Origin: Ornithodoros turicata
Taxonomy: Eukaryota > Arthropoda > Arachnida > Ixodida > Argasidae
Direction of reading: 5' to 3'
Assembly (NCBI RefSeq): GCF_037126465.1
Contig: NC_088204.1
Span: forward strand, 22,884,804 to 22,948,803
DNA length: 64,000 nt
Part shown: one piece after another, positions 42,280 to 52,426 of the stretch
Numbering within the stretch: the first letter of the stretch is position 1
How the letters are laid out: each line of letters opens with the position of its first letter
Program-made: the position numbers and the translations under genes
The notes under the pieces: generated by a model
What the model was told of the DNA's origin: nothing
What the model saw: the letters and a program-made list of their open reading frames with translations, nothing else
Databases searched by the model: none

Positions 42280-43073
42280 ATGAAAATGAAAGCCCTCTGT
42301 CCAGCTGCACGAAATTCCGATAACTCGTTGTTCCCAGTCCTGGCCTCACCACTCGCCCCCTCTCACATATCACACCTCGTTGTAACCTGGGTTCCAGGCC
42401 ATCGTGGGCTCCCGTTCAACGAGGCTGCTGACACCCTGGCGAAGATGGCCCTGTCCGGCCTCGTGCTTCCTATCCTCCCGCCGGTTGCTGCCGTTGTCCG
42501 TGCCCGTTACAGACGCTCTCTCTCCCTTGCTCGGCCTCCTCCCCGCCTCGGCTATGAACACCTCTCTTTCGCTTGGAACCCAAGCTATAGTCGCTCTCGA
42601 CGTGCAGAAGTCTGTCTGACGCGTCTTCGGTGTCTTGCCCTCCCACTTAACTTTTACCTCCATCGCGGTGGGGTGCAACCTTCCCCAGGGTGTACTGAAT
42701 GCGGTCACGACGAAACCCTCCAACATTGCGTTCTCGACTGTAGTACCTGTGTGGTGGTGGTGGGTGGTGATAGGGCTTGCCGTTGTCGGCCTCGCGTATG
42801 TGGGCAACGTCAACGTCGGGTTTTCCTCAGACGCTTTCAGACATATGTCGGCACCGTTCCCTTAGAAGTCGGCCCAGGACGCACATTCCCCTTTTCCCCT
42901 GTAGTACCTACCGCCGCCTTCGCCTACAGTCCCTCACCCTTCCACTGCTAAGGTTTAGCGTGCCTCTCTCATTACGCGCATTACTCTCGTTCGGTGCGTC
43001 CCATACCGGAAAATGGAATCCCGTCATCGCAGATAATCTCATTTCATCCGTTGCCGGCTCAAACCGGTTCTAG
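42280..43073 (+). pseudogene. LINE RNase H C-terminal part, interrupted by a SINE
   Basis: The frame reads SHLVVTWVPGHRGLPFNEAADTLAKMAL (His and last Asp of RNase H), then a cysteine motif CTECGHDETLQHCVLDC. At 42749 it runs into a SINE insertion (42749-42898). Beyond the SINE a frame continues YRRLRLQSLTLPLLRF and on to a stop at 43071-43073, in register with the interrupted text. The 3' UTR ends near GAGAAGAAGAAG (about 43159-43170). The family differs from the one at 36.4 kb. Confidence 0.85.
42749..42898 (-). mobile_element. SINE insertion with inverted 5' part and 11-bp target duplication
   Basis: CTGTAGTACCT occurs at 42738-42748 and again at 42899-42909. Between them the left part is the SINE 3' body on the minus strand (GTGGTGGTGGTGG tail complement, AGGGCTTGCCGTTGTCGGCC, GGGCAACGTC). 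The right part is the upstream SINE segment on the plus strand (GGTTTTCCTCAGACGC to CGCACATTCCCC). This is a minus-strand insertion whose 5' segment is inverted. Confidence 0.9.
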
Positions 43074-43170
43074 CCCTTAGTGTCACTGTCACACTCATGT
43101 CATAATGAATTAGCCCTGGCCAATCTCCCTTGCGGATCGCGACCATCTTCCTGGGGAGAAGAAGAAGACC

Positions 43171-43865
43171 TAAAGGGCAAAACGGCAGCATGAAGCGTCT
43201 CAAGAAATTTTGATAATAACGGCCTTTGGCGCAGAGCCTGTACTACTTTAGGGTATTAGATTTAGAGGAGCGCCGAGGTGACCCCCAATAGGTTTCTCGT
43301 TCCTATGGCGGCGAGCTGTTCCGCAGCGAATAAAATTGAGTTCCTCTGAAATAACTATTTATTTGTACTGTCTAAGAAATTTATCTAATTATTTAAGAAC
43401 TGCCGATTTACCTTACTTAGTGACTCCAGAGAGAACGACGGCCGCAGGTGACCTGCGGCGAGCGCGCGGGGCCTGTTGTCGCGCGACTTCGACATATCGT
43501 CTACTCTAAAAAAGGCGTATCGGTGAGATGAGGTGTGGATGAGGGAAGGAAGAGGGCACGTAGTGACGTCGCCTGTTCCCTGTCACGTGACTGGTGACGG
43601 AGACCGACGCAGCTCAATCGCGCGAGTTGAGAAGAAAGACACAAAGAAAAAAGGCAACGGAAACTTTTCGACGTCACGCGAGAGATGTTGATGGTCGTCC
43701 ACGGCTGCCTCCTTCGACTGCTTTTTGTAAATCCGATTCCGCAGCTATAATCCAACGGCAGAGCGAAAATATTTTACATACTGACTCCCGATGGACAGCT
43801 TGACGAATGAGGCAGGGCGTCGAGCCACGTGAAATGCTCACCTCGTTGCTCCTATAAGGGGAAAC
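43171..43865. other. Unassigned sequence
   Basis: No recognised element or gene between the LINE end and the SINE at 43866. Confidence 0.4.
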
Positions 43866-43974
43866 ACCAGCTCCGGTGGCGCAGCGGTAACGCGTGCGCT
43901 TGGAGACTGGGAGGTCCGCGGTTCGAATCCGCGGGCCGGCTGTGCCGTCTGAGGTTTTTCCTGGGTTTCCCTCA
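43866..43974 (+). mobile_element. tRNA-derived SINE, 5' part with both pol III boxes
   Basis: The A-box-like region GGTGGCGCAGCGGTAACGCG and B-box GGTTCGAATCC (43919-43929) have tRNA spacing. They are followed by GGGCCGGCTGTGCCGTCTG and TTTTTCCTGGGTTTCCCTCA. The SINE stops at CA (43973-43974), exactly where the 2.1-kb CACT element begins, and resumes at 46075. This is the best-preserved tRNA-like head in the window. Confidence 0.9.
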
Positions 43975-46074
43975 CACTCTTAACTCCGTACCCTTTAGTA
44001 AAGGGTAAAAAATCGCAATATTTTACCCTCTATTTCAGAAGCTACCAGGTACCCTCTGAGCGACCCCTTTTATAAAAGTTACAAGGAAACCCACTAATTA
44101 GAGGTTACGGCCTTCAATCCAGCACCTGCCCGTAAAGGGTACGCCAACGCGCGGCTTTTTATACAGGATGTTCATTTTTATTCGCAACAGAGTAGCGCTC
44201 ATTTGGCAGGTGGGTTATGTGAATTTTTGCTAATTAATCGGTCCGTAGTTACAGACACATGCGTCAGGAAATGTCGGAGATGTTTGTAACTACGGATGGG
44301 TTAATTTGCGAAAATTAACGTAACCCACCTGTCAAATGAGCGCTGGTGTGATGCGAATAAAAACAAACACCCCGTGCGTGGGATATGGACAGACATTTAC
44401 AGAACACACAAAGGTACCAAAATGAACCCGCAGAAAAGGAGATCTTGAACATATGTATATTACAAAAACAGAAGTATAGCTAGAGGTGACACATTGTGCA
44501 CAAGTGCGATTCTGATGTGAGGAGGAACCATGATCGCTTTACCATAGGTACGTGGAAAAAAGAACTATCTTCTAAGTGAGAAGCAATGCATAAAAGTGCG
44601 AGGAAGCCAGCGAGTCAAAACAACTGACCTATGTTTGCTAAGCTGAACAGACCCAACGAAATGGAGAATTGCAGCAGAAAAAAATTTATTCCACATTCGT
44701 GTTGCAGAGGCGAGCGCAAATGGCAATACAGTATTACATAAAACGCACACAACCTTGAGGAATATGAGTGTACAGTAACGCAGGAGACACTACATTACTG
44801 CGTTATCAGCGTTGGAGGCGCTCTGGGACGAGTTTGTGAGGTACTGCATTGCGCTGGTGACGGTATATGTGAACTAGAGTGTGAACCTGCATGTGGGATC
44901 CTGGGAACAAAAGTTTGGGCAATGAGAGTAACAATTACGGAACCATTCAAATCGGTACAAAGCACAAGGTACAAAGCAGCATAAATGCAGGAAGGCGTTC
45001 ACTCCGCGATTGAGTCTTAGAATATCGTAAGAATACAACGAGTAGGAAGCTGCGAATTATATATCTTGATGCATATATCCGCAGCTCGCAAAATGCACGC
45101 CGGTGTATTGACTTGGCGACCAAGTAAGAGCAGAAAAGTAGCAAGCGTAAGTGGCGTTCATATGCAGGACCGCAAAACGCTTGCCATAATCACAACAAAC
45201 ATGCGCTAAGAGCTCTTGCTATCAAAATAGCGCACGTACCTAGCACAAAACGTACACTTACCCAGTGTATGAAGTGTGTGAATTAGGGCTGCGGTGGTGA
45301 CGTTCGTTTTCGGTTATATATTCTTTGCAATCTTCGCACTCACTACACTTTCCCCTGAGAACACCGAAAATATCCTTGTTTGCTAGAGACATCTAGCTTT
45401 TCCGTTGTTCCTGACGATACTATGATAAACGCGAGGAAAACCACTGATTAAAACAGATTACACTTGTTAACGGACGGACGACGAGCGTTAAGCGTTTCAA
45501 GGCAACCGCTCTCAGTGTGGATAGACATAGACCAGGCTCGGCTACGCAGCGAAATCGGAAATCTTGGTGGTTGCGGCATTGACAATGGTTTTCCACCCTT
45601 TAGAAAGAAACATACTATCAGTATTCCAGACTGCGAGCTTATAATCTGTGTTCATACAGCATTGATAACATGTAGTCGACGTATAGATGACGCTGAAACA
45701 GATAAAAAATAACAGCGTAGATTCTCAACTGTCGTCTCGAATGGGAGGCTGAAACGCGGCATTATGCTGAAAAATAGAAGGAAAACAAACGATAAGAACA
45801 TGAACGATAAGAAACTAACAAAGAAATTATCGTTGGAGATTTCGCTTAGAAGTTACAGTGCCGGAGTAGAGGGTACATTTATAAGTTACAACAAGCTGTT
45901 TTTGTTTTTTCCGAGATGTAACTTCTATTCGTGTTGTAAAGACATGACCTTGGTCGCTTTTAACCTCTAAATATACGTTACAGTGGTGTAACCTATAAGA
46001 AATCTCGAAATCTACGTCTATATAGAAGTTACATGTTTCTAAAAGTTACAATAAAAGGTACGGCTTTAAGAGTG
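43975..46074. mobile_element. 2.1-kb CACT-ended element inserted in a SINE (CA/CA)
   Basis: The left end CACTCTTAACTCCGTACCC is mirrored by GGTACGGCTTTAAGAGTG at the right end. CA lies at 43973-43974 and 46075-46076, and a SINE continues across the junction. Subterminal GTTAC/GTAAC motifs recur near both ends (AAAGTTACAAGG, GAGGTTACGG; AGAAGTTACAG, GATGTAACTTC, GGTGTAACC, AAAGTTACAAT). A smaller foldback (44163-44374) lies inside. No transposase is recognised: open frames of 82 and 68 codons (45464-45712, 45764-45970) match nothing known, so it is nonautonomous or a composite. Confidence 0.85.
44163..44374. mobile_element. Foldback MITE inside the 2.1-kb element
   Basis: ACAGGATGTTCATTTTTATT and GAGCGCT/AGCGCTC-type blocks mirror each other (GCGCTCATTTGGCAGGTGGG versus CCCACCTGTCAAATGAGCGC), ending AATAAAAACAAACACCCCGT. 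The loop is about 30 bases near 44260-44290. Confidence 0.85.
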
Positions 46075-46076
46075 CA

Positions 46077-46190
46077 GATGTGTAATAGGCGTATGCCGGC
46101 ACAGTTCCCCTGAAGTCGGCCCATGGACGCAGCTATCCTCCCCCCGAGCGGATTCCGCTCGGTCTTCCACTTCACCCTTTCCTCTCCTCC
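46077..46190 (+). mobile_element. SINE, 3' continuation after the CACT element
   Basis: GTATGCCGGCACAGTTCCCC, TGAAGTCGGCCCATGG and ACGCAGC continue the SINE body cut at 43974. The tail region (CCCCGAGCGGATTCC and onwards) differs from the SINEs at 41945 and 62845, indicating another SINE subfamily. Confidence 0.75.
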
Positions 46191-46735
46191 TCTCCGCCAC
46201 ATTTCCCTTCCCGAGAAACATGCCGCCTAATCAGGCAGGCAGACCTCTCGGGTTCCTCCCAACGACACTCCTCCTCCTCCTCCATAAGGGGAAACAAAAA
46301 GGGGGAGAGGCGCCAGTCCAGCAGCGTGCATTGGAGTTGCTTGTGAGACATTTGTGGAGCGCGAATGGCGTACCGATTATACCCGACTGTGTAAACACTT
46401 AATAAGTGGGTGTTCCTGGTCTCATTGGTGTGTAAGCACCAATAGGCCAAACTTTCGAATCGAATCTGCAGCGGAAGAAGTCGACTCTTGTGTTATATAC
46501 GGGCCATTGACAGAAAAGTTTACGAATTACGCAACAATGGGTGGCAGCCATCCTGTTTTTCGATTGGATTGGATCGGATTGAAAAGAGAAGTGATGTGAA
46601 GATTGTGGCACCTTTGAGGGGTATTTGAGGAAATAAAAAAGTCTGGAACGAACAAGTGATGCTTGAATAGATGCGTTTAGCTTCATTCAGGCTTTGTAAT
46701 GGTCACGTACCTCTAATGCGGGAGCAAGATAACTA
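46191..46735. other. Unassigned sequence
   Basis: The first part (CGAGAAACATGCCGCC, CTCCTCCTCCTCC) may be further SINE 3' sequence. The rest is unassigned. Confidence 0.4.
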
Positions 46736-47014
46736 CACTCTAAAAGCAGAGCTTCACCGCATAGCACGTTCCTAGCCAACCATCATCACGAATGACAACG
46801 TGCCCCACCTTGATTTCCTTGATTTGATGAAAACGGGGACTGGGGAGTACGCCGTGTGGCATTATGTGGTTCATATTTACCGTAAACGTGACGTACGGGC
46901 CCCCCGTTTTCAACAAATCGGGGGAAAGACGATGTCACTCGGCATGGTGGTTGGCTAGGAAAGTGCTATGCGGTGAAATTAATTTTTAATTAATAATTTT
47001 AATTAATAAGAGCG
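46736..47014. mobile_element. CACT palindromic MITE, divergent, with a small AT-rich insertion (TA/TA)
   Basis: CACTCTAAAAGCAGAGC to TTAATTAATAAGAGCG. The arms carry GAATGACAACG and GTTTTCAACAAATCGGGG. Near the right end TTTTTAATTAATAATTTTAATTAA replaces the usual TTTTTAA, a local duplication. TA flanks both sides. Confidence 0.8.
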
Positions 47015-47198
47015 TACGGTTAAAAAAGCTTGATATCCACTTGGATGTACCGGAAATATCGTGCAACGGCAACGAACGGCCGATGCCTGACGTAGAGGTA
47101 TCACGGCTCGAGTATTCGATGGCACCGAAAGTACAAAGTTCGAATACTCAGTGCTGCAACTACAGGAGTCGACGGGCTTCGTTCACAGGGGTACTATA

Positions 47199-47655
47199 CA
47201 CTCTTAAAAATGAACTTCACCTCAACTTCACGCTCCCTGCCAACCATCATCTCGAATGATATCGTTATCTGCCCTGGGCTTAACTCTTCATCGTCGTTAC
47301 GGTCGTTACAAGCTAACGAATGGCGGGAAATTCAAAAAGGTAGGCACGTGACACATTGCGCGTGACGTATCGCGCCTTATATATATATAAGCCTTATAAA
47401 GCCTTCACGTATCGCGCGAAGAGCGGCGTGCACGTGTTTCATCACGTGCTCACCTTTTTAAATTTCCCGCCCGCTTTTTCGAATTTCCCGCCACTCCTTA
47501 GCTTGTAACGACCGTAACGACGATGAAGCGATTAAACCGTTGAAAACGGGTGGCGTACGCCTCCAGTTTTCAACAAATCAGCGCGGATAACGATATCATT
47601 GGAGATGGTGGTTGGCTAGGAGCGTGCTATGTGGCGAAGTTCATTTTTAAGAGTG
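47199..47655. mobile_element. CACT MITE subfamily A (TA/TA) hosting another foldback
   Basis: CACTCTTAAAAATGAAC opens at 47199 and TTCATTTTTAAGAGTG closes at 47655, with TA outside both. The left arm breaks at CTGCCCTG and the right inner arm resumes at GTTGAAAACGGGTGG, with the foreign foldback 47277-47539 between them. Confidence 0.88.
47277..47539. mobile_element. Foldback with CTTCATCGTCGTTACGG arms nested in a MITE
   Basis: The left arm TCTTCATCGTCGTTACGG, TCGTTACAAGCTAA, TGGCGGGAAATTC mirrors the right arm GAATTTCCCGCCACTCC, TTAGCTTGTAACGACC, GTAACGACGATGAAG. TTAA occurs just inside both junctions (47280-47283 and 47533-47536), compatible with TTAA-type duplication, though this is not proven. 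The internal ends are rich in GCGCG and CACGTG motifs. Confidence 0.82.
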
Positions 47656-47926
47656 TACGCTTTCGTCCACGCCCTCCATCATAGTACATGTGGGCCGCTT
47701 TCACAGTCTTGCGGCCGCCATTAAGTTGTCTAGCGGACAGTAATAAGCGAGCAGCGTAGGGGACAATGAGCTGGAATCGATAAAATAGCGTCTCCATGTA
47801 CCAGGAAAGTGACGAAGGTACCACTATAAATGTATGGATCCATCCTGCGCATTGTGGTCCTGCCTGCAGTACCACTAAACCAAAGCTCATGACAGTGGCG
47901 GACAGGAGTAGCTTGTACATGTTCAT
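47627..47926 (-). other. Putative small secreted protein, C-terminus supplied by a MITE
   Basis: The minus-strand frame begins MNMYKLLLSATVMSFGLVVL then QAGPQCAGW, a convincing signal-peptide pattern (basic n-region, hydrophobic core, small residues). It continues YMETLFYRFQLIVPYAARLL to YYDGGRGRKRTLLKMNFAT and a stop. The last nine codons lie inside the palindromic MITE at 47199-47655. I recognise no family. It could be the first exon of a secreted protein (the GRGRKR stretch is dibasic), or a chance frame. Confidence 0.25.
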
Positions 47927-49014
47927 CGTAGCGATCAGCGAAGTAAACTAAGGGGCAGTAAGACGGGGTAAACAAGACACGTCGCTGATTATCAACTAGC
48001 AGAATATCACTGCATATAGAACCACAAGTTCTGTTAGATTATAGTGAGCGATGTGTCCTGTCCCTTCCCGTTTTCTCTCCGTTGCTTGCTGCTGCTATGA
48101 CAAACTATATAAAATTCCTTGTATATACTCTTGTTTAGAGTGGTGAGCGTTTCTTTTTCGTCCTTGTATGGCTTGTGCTGTGTTGCTTTGGCGGCATTGC
48201 TAAATGGCACCAAAACCATGGTTAAATTGCTGGTGCCATAGTTAAAACTAGCTCTGTCGGCCAGCTTTACTATCATTTACGCACCACTGGTAAAAAAAAG
48301 GGCTTTCTTTATCTCGCAAGTTGCGGGTCGACCCATACTCCAGTTTTCCCTGGTTCGTTTAAAAAAGAAAAATATGGAGGTGTTGGCCTTACTCCACATT
48401 TTGCCGGCTAATCCAGCACGTTTAAGATGGAGGTCTCGTTACCAAGGATTCTATAACGTTGTTTTGTTCCACAAAAGTCCTAAAGAAGGAGGTCAGGGAG
48501 CGCAACATATGTCCATATGCAGCAGGCCAGTCACCGAGTGCCTTGTGTGTCGTTGTTGTGTTCATTTCAATCAGGGGCCGCACAGCGTCCTGAATTCAGG
48601 GGGACCCCAGATCCCAACCGGTGCCCCTTCCGTCCGCCACCGCAATCACCAATTTATGCACGGGTCAAAAAAATTCGAGGCTGTCTGAATGAGAAAAAGG
48701 GGCAAATGCTTTATTGTTTTCGTCTTGTATGGATCGAATGTATATTGCATTATTTGCATATGAATGAATCTTTTCTGTGGCGGCTTTTCCGAATGCGGTC
48801 ACCGCGGACGAGAACCCGAGAGCCTGGAATTGTATGCGCCGCTCTGTGGGGTGTAGCTTTCGATTCTACAGCTCATGGCACATATGAGACTGAGAGTTGT
48901 GTAAAACATCCTGGAACACGTGAACACTTTCAGGTCATGTCGCCGTGAGTTCTACCACATCAATCGACGAAGACTTGACTACGCTGGCAAGTTTGGTCGA
49001 TTCAGGAAAAGGGT
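47927..49014. other. Unassigned sequence
   Basis: Open frames (48374-48688, 48517-48948) overlap in different registers and match no family that I recognise. Confidence 0.35.
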
Positions 49015-49119
49015 TTATGGCATTTTATTCGCAAACGGCACCTGAGATAACACTTTGGCACCTAACCTCCATGGAAATTTTGCATCCCCTTCACAAATTA
49101 AGGGTCTACAGTAACCCCT

Positions 49120-49680
49120 GTAGCACCCCCCCCCCCCTTCCGCTGCCCCTGGTTTCAATGCATTCCAGAGAACGTCACGACTTGCAGCAAGTCGCTCGCA
49201 GCTGAGCAGTATGTGCTCAGTGTCCTCAAGCACTCTGCATTGAATGCAGTGTGGTGGACGGGCTGTCCTGACCACCGTCAGCCACGAGTAACATGCACAT
49301 GGAAACACAGGGCAGTAACACCGCATCATAACGGCGAGATCATATTTCATTAGCCGAGGAGCAGAGGTGAGCAAACTGGAAGTCATTGCTCGCGAAAGTT
49401 ACAGATGGGACAAAAAAAGGCCCCTCTTACCTCGACCACATTTGCAAAACAGCGTCTGACGTCTTTCGAAAAAGTCACTGCAAAACGTCAACACGTTACT
49501 GCAGAGTTACGTTACGCTCACCTTCGTGTTACAGGTTTTAACAGTTCATGTAAATATTCCATGTAAGACAAAATAAAACAAACTTCCAATAAAACAAACA
49601 GACGAGAAAAAAATTGCCACGAGAAAAATGCAAAAAAAAAAAAAGAAAAGAATATGTCACGTGAAAAACCCAAACTGTCC
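49120..49680 (-). pseudogene. LINE RNase H C-terminal zinc motif fragment
   Basis: The minus strand reads RPPHCIQCRVLEDTEHILLSC then ERLAASRDVLWNALK, the same type of cysteine motif (C..C....EH...C) as in the LINE at 36.4 kb but from another family. The upstream part is broken. The sequence 49270-49680 is repeated at 63690-64000. A C-run (49128-49139) interrupts the 3' side. Confidence 0.75.
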
Positions 49681-49916
49681 TCAACTTGCCCCCGTATTCA
49701 AGTAGCCCCACTTTACCCTATTCATGTTGATACGGTAATTATGTACAACTAACGAATCCAAGCCTGTCAGAACAAGGAGGGACGCAAGATTTCCGAAATC
49801 TTGACCTCTCAACTTTGGATACCTCCTCTGCAAGGTCTCATTGTTATAACTCTTTAGGCATAATGCTTCAGTGTGTCAAAACAACCGCGTGACACCAGTG
49901 AAGAACGACTCACAAC

Positions 49917-50042
49917 CATGACGAAAAACCCGAGACTGGGAAAAAGACGAAAAACAGACGACACAACACAAAGTCTCAAAAAGGACTTTGTGTTGTGTCG
50001 TCTGTTTTTCGTCTTTTTCCCAGTCTCGGGTTTTTCGTCATG
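49917..50042. repeat. Perfect palindrome, 59-bp arms, built of Penelope-like 3' sequence
   Basis: Arms 49917-49975 and 49984-50042 are exact reverse complements with an 8-base loop TCAAAAAG. The right arm and what follows (GACTTTGTGTTGTGTCG, CAGTCTCGGGTTTTTCGTC, CACCAGCTCGCTTGC) match the 3' UTR of the Penelope-like element at 26786-26880 (GACTTCGTGCTGTGTC, CTAGTCTCGGGGTTTTTAC, CACCAGCTCGCTTGC). Confidence 0.95.
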
Positions 50043-50159
50043 GATCTTAACCACCAGCTCGCTTGCTTTTTAACCATTTTATCTGTATCACTCGCAACCA
50101 TTAAGCCGGTTCCGTCATCACTTTTAATCCGCGAACAGTCAGGAAGAGACATAGTCACT

Positions 50160-51135
50160 ATTCATCCTACCATGAATGTCAGCCTTCAAGCATCCCCACC
50201 CCTCACCTCCCGCACACACTAGGAATGCGAAGGTATGCAGCAAGTTCCCACCGTACGACGCACGTTGCGTGCCGGAGACACGTGGCACTTTCCCGGTTAC
50301 ACGATATGCCAGTCGACGCGTGTTCATCCTAACGAGGATTCAATGGCGGAATGCCGCTAATCTCTGCCCTGTTAGGATCCCCTCCTCGGTGGGAGCGGCT
50401 GTTGAATAGAGGGCGACCGCCAGCCCCGCTTTTGCCAACGGGTGCCACCCGTCTGTAGCTATTATTGCTTTGTGTTCGTACGAGTGTACACCACGAACGC
50501 TATACAGTGATTATCTCGCGTGAATGAAGTTACGTGAGGGTGACGTTGGCATCTAAGTTCTCGTATATTGAACAAGTTATATTCCCTGGCGTGTGACAAA
50601 CATGTTATAGACCGGGGAGCTGCACTCCGTTCCCTCCTTCGAAAATTATTTGAACAGTTCCATCGGTGAAGATATGCAGGCTGGGTGCTCTAGAAGGTCA
50701 GTCACATTTTCGTGCAAGACGTGATGCCTCCTTGACGCAGACTTCCTCTGCCTCAGATTAAATAATTTATGCCAGAGAAACCTAGGAAAAAATTGTGGTC
50801 ACCAAGCACTGTGTAACAAAATAAATACGACCAAGTAAACTTTCGTCTCCATACATCGGTATAGACCACTTGCACTCCTACGTCATCGATTACGTTTCGC
50901 CGCCGCGCAAAGCATGCTGGTGGGCACCTATCAACCTTATCAGCCTTTTCGGCCTATCAGCAGACGCGTTTTTCCCGCTTCTTGCCAACCAGAGCAAAAT
51001 ATAACCTCGAACCGGTCTTCTCTGGACGCCACATGTTTGTAAACAGAAAGTGGTCTATAGCGCATAGGAAATGCATGAAGACGAAAGTTTGCGTGACCGT
51101 ATTTATTTTGTTACGCAGTGGCTGATAACCACGTA
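50160..51135. other. Unassigned sequence
   Basis: No gene or repeat is recognised, apart from possible Penelope-like 3' flank up to about 50100. Confidence 0.35.
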
Positions 51136-51372
51136 CACTGTTAAAACAGAACTTCACCACATAGCACGCTCCTGACCAACCATCATACCGAATGATATCA
51201 TTCTGTGCACTGATTTGTTCAAAACAGGGGGGAGGCGCCTATCTGGGACAAGATAATCTGTCCCAGATAGGCGCCTCCTCTCATTTTCAACAAATCAATG
51301 CACAGAATGATATCATTCGGAATGACGGTTGGCTAGGAGCGTGCTATGCGGTGAAGTTCTGTTTTAACAGAG
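51136..51372. mobile_element. CACT palindromic MITE, subfamily C (TA/TA)
   Basis: CACTGTTAAAACAGAAC to GTTCTGTTTTAACAGAG. The centre is GGCGCCTATCTGGGACAAG and its mirror. TA flanks both ends. It is nearly identical to the copy 64 bases downstream. Confidence 0.93.
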
Positions 51373-51436
51373 TAGGTTTTAAATTGGCATAAATTATTCA
51401 CTGTGTGGCAGCGGAAGTCTGTCTGTCAAGTAGGTA

Positions 51437-51673
51437 CACTGTTAAAACAGAACTTCACCACATAGCACGCTCCTAGCCAACCATCATACCGAATGATATC
51501 ATTCTGTGCACTGATTTGTTCAAAACAGGGGGGAGGCGCCTATCTGGGACAAGATAATCTGTCCCAGATAGGCGCCTCCTCCCATTTTCAACAAATCAGT
51601 GCACAGAATGATATCATTCGGAATGATGGTTGGCTAGGAGCGTGCTGTGTGGTGAAGTTCTGTTTTAACAGTG
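51437..51673. mobile_element. CACT palindromic MITE, subfamily C, tandem neighbour (TA/TA)
   Basis: CACTGTTAAAACAGAAC to GTTCTGTTTTAACAGTG, with the same core as 51136-51372 and the same orientation of arm-specific differences (GGGGGGAGGCGCC on the left, CCTCC-CCCATTTTC on the right). TA lies outside each end. Confidence 0.93.
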
Positions 51674-52171
51674 TATAGCGTCATGTGAGAAGATGTGACT
51701 GACCTTTGACAGCACACACCCTATAGAATGAAACTCCATCAGAGACAGAACAGGCGGAAAAGCGGAAGGGTGCAAAGAAAGGCGCCGAGAAACGTATTAC
51801 ACCCTAAAAGCAGAACTCCCCCCGCAAATTCAAATTAGAACCCTGCAATTTACACTGTCTCTATATCACGTGGGACTGCGAGGCAGAGGATGTTGGCCAT
51901 ACCACACGCATGCATATACAGACACATAAATGGAGACGAAACGAAAATTAAGCACATCCTCTGGGTCGATGAACTTCATGTGGTGGGTTGACCTCAGAAA
52001 TCTATGCAATAACTACTGCGTCATTCGTGTAACAAAAAGCTAACAATCATTCGTCCGCCTTTACAGTACAAAAGTGCTCTGCATATTCGATTATGGACTT
52101 CAAAAACAAATGGTGGTGGCCAGCGGAAAATGCACCCGCCAAAAAGCGCCTGCATATAGGTCAAAGTAGGG
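51674..52171. other. Unassigned sequence
   Basis: No recognised unit. Confidence 0.4.
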
Positions 52172-52173
52172 TA

Positions 52174-52201
<28 letters not shown>
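52172..52201. repeat. TA dinucleotide microsatellite
   Basis: About 15 uninterrupted TA/AT units. Confidence 0.95.
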
Positions 52202-52207
<6 letters not shown>

Positions 52208-52270
52208 ACACTGCTGGTTTTGTTTGACAGGGCATAATTTATGTTACGACCAGCAACCATGCCTGTCCCA

Positions 52271-52426
52271 CACTCTTAAAAATGAACTTCACCGCATAGC
52301 ACGCTCCTAGCCAACTATAATCTCGAATGATATCGTTATCTGCCCTGATTTGTTGAAAACGGGAGGCGTACGCCTTTTTTGTGATACTTATGCTGTTCAT
52401 AATTGTCACAAAAAAGGCGTACGCCT
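52271..52426. mobile_element. CACT MITE subfamily A, right arm deleted
   Basis: The left arm is complete from CACTCTTAAAAATGAAC, with CA before it. The centre GATACTTATGCTGTTC and the first mirrored block AAAAAAGGCGTACGCC are present, then the element stops and unrelated sequence follows. Confidence 0.85.

Noticed and set aside
42370..42813. 147-codon open frame on the minus strand
   Set aside because: It is antisense to the LINE RNase H fragment and its SINE insertion.
43871..43940. Functional tRNA gene
   Set aside because: A- and B-boxes are present, but the sequence runs directly into the SINE body shared with three other loci and does not close into an acceptor stem that I can pair. It is a SINE head.
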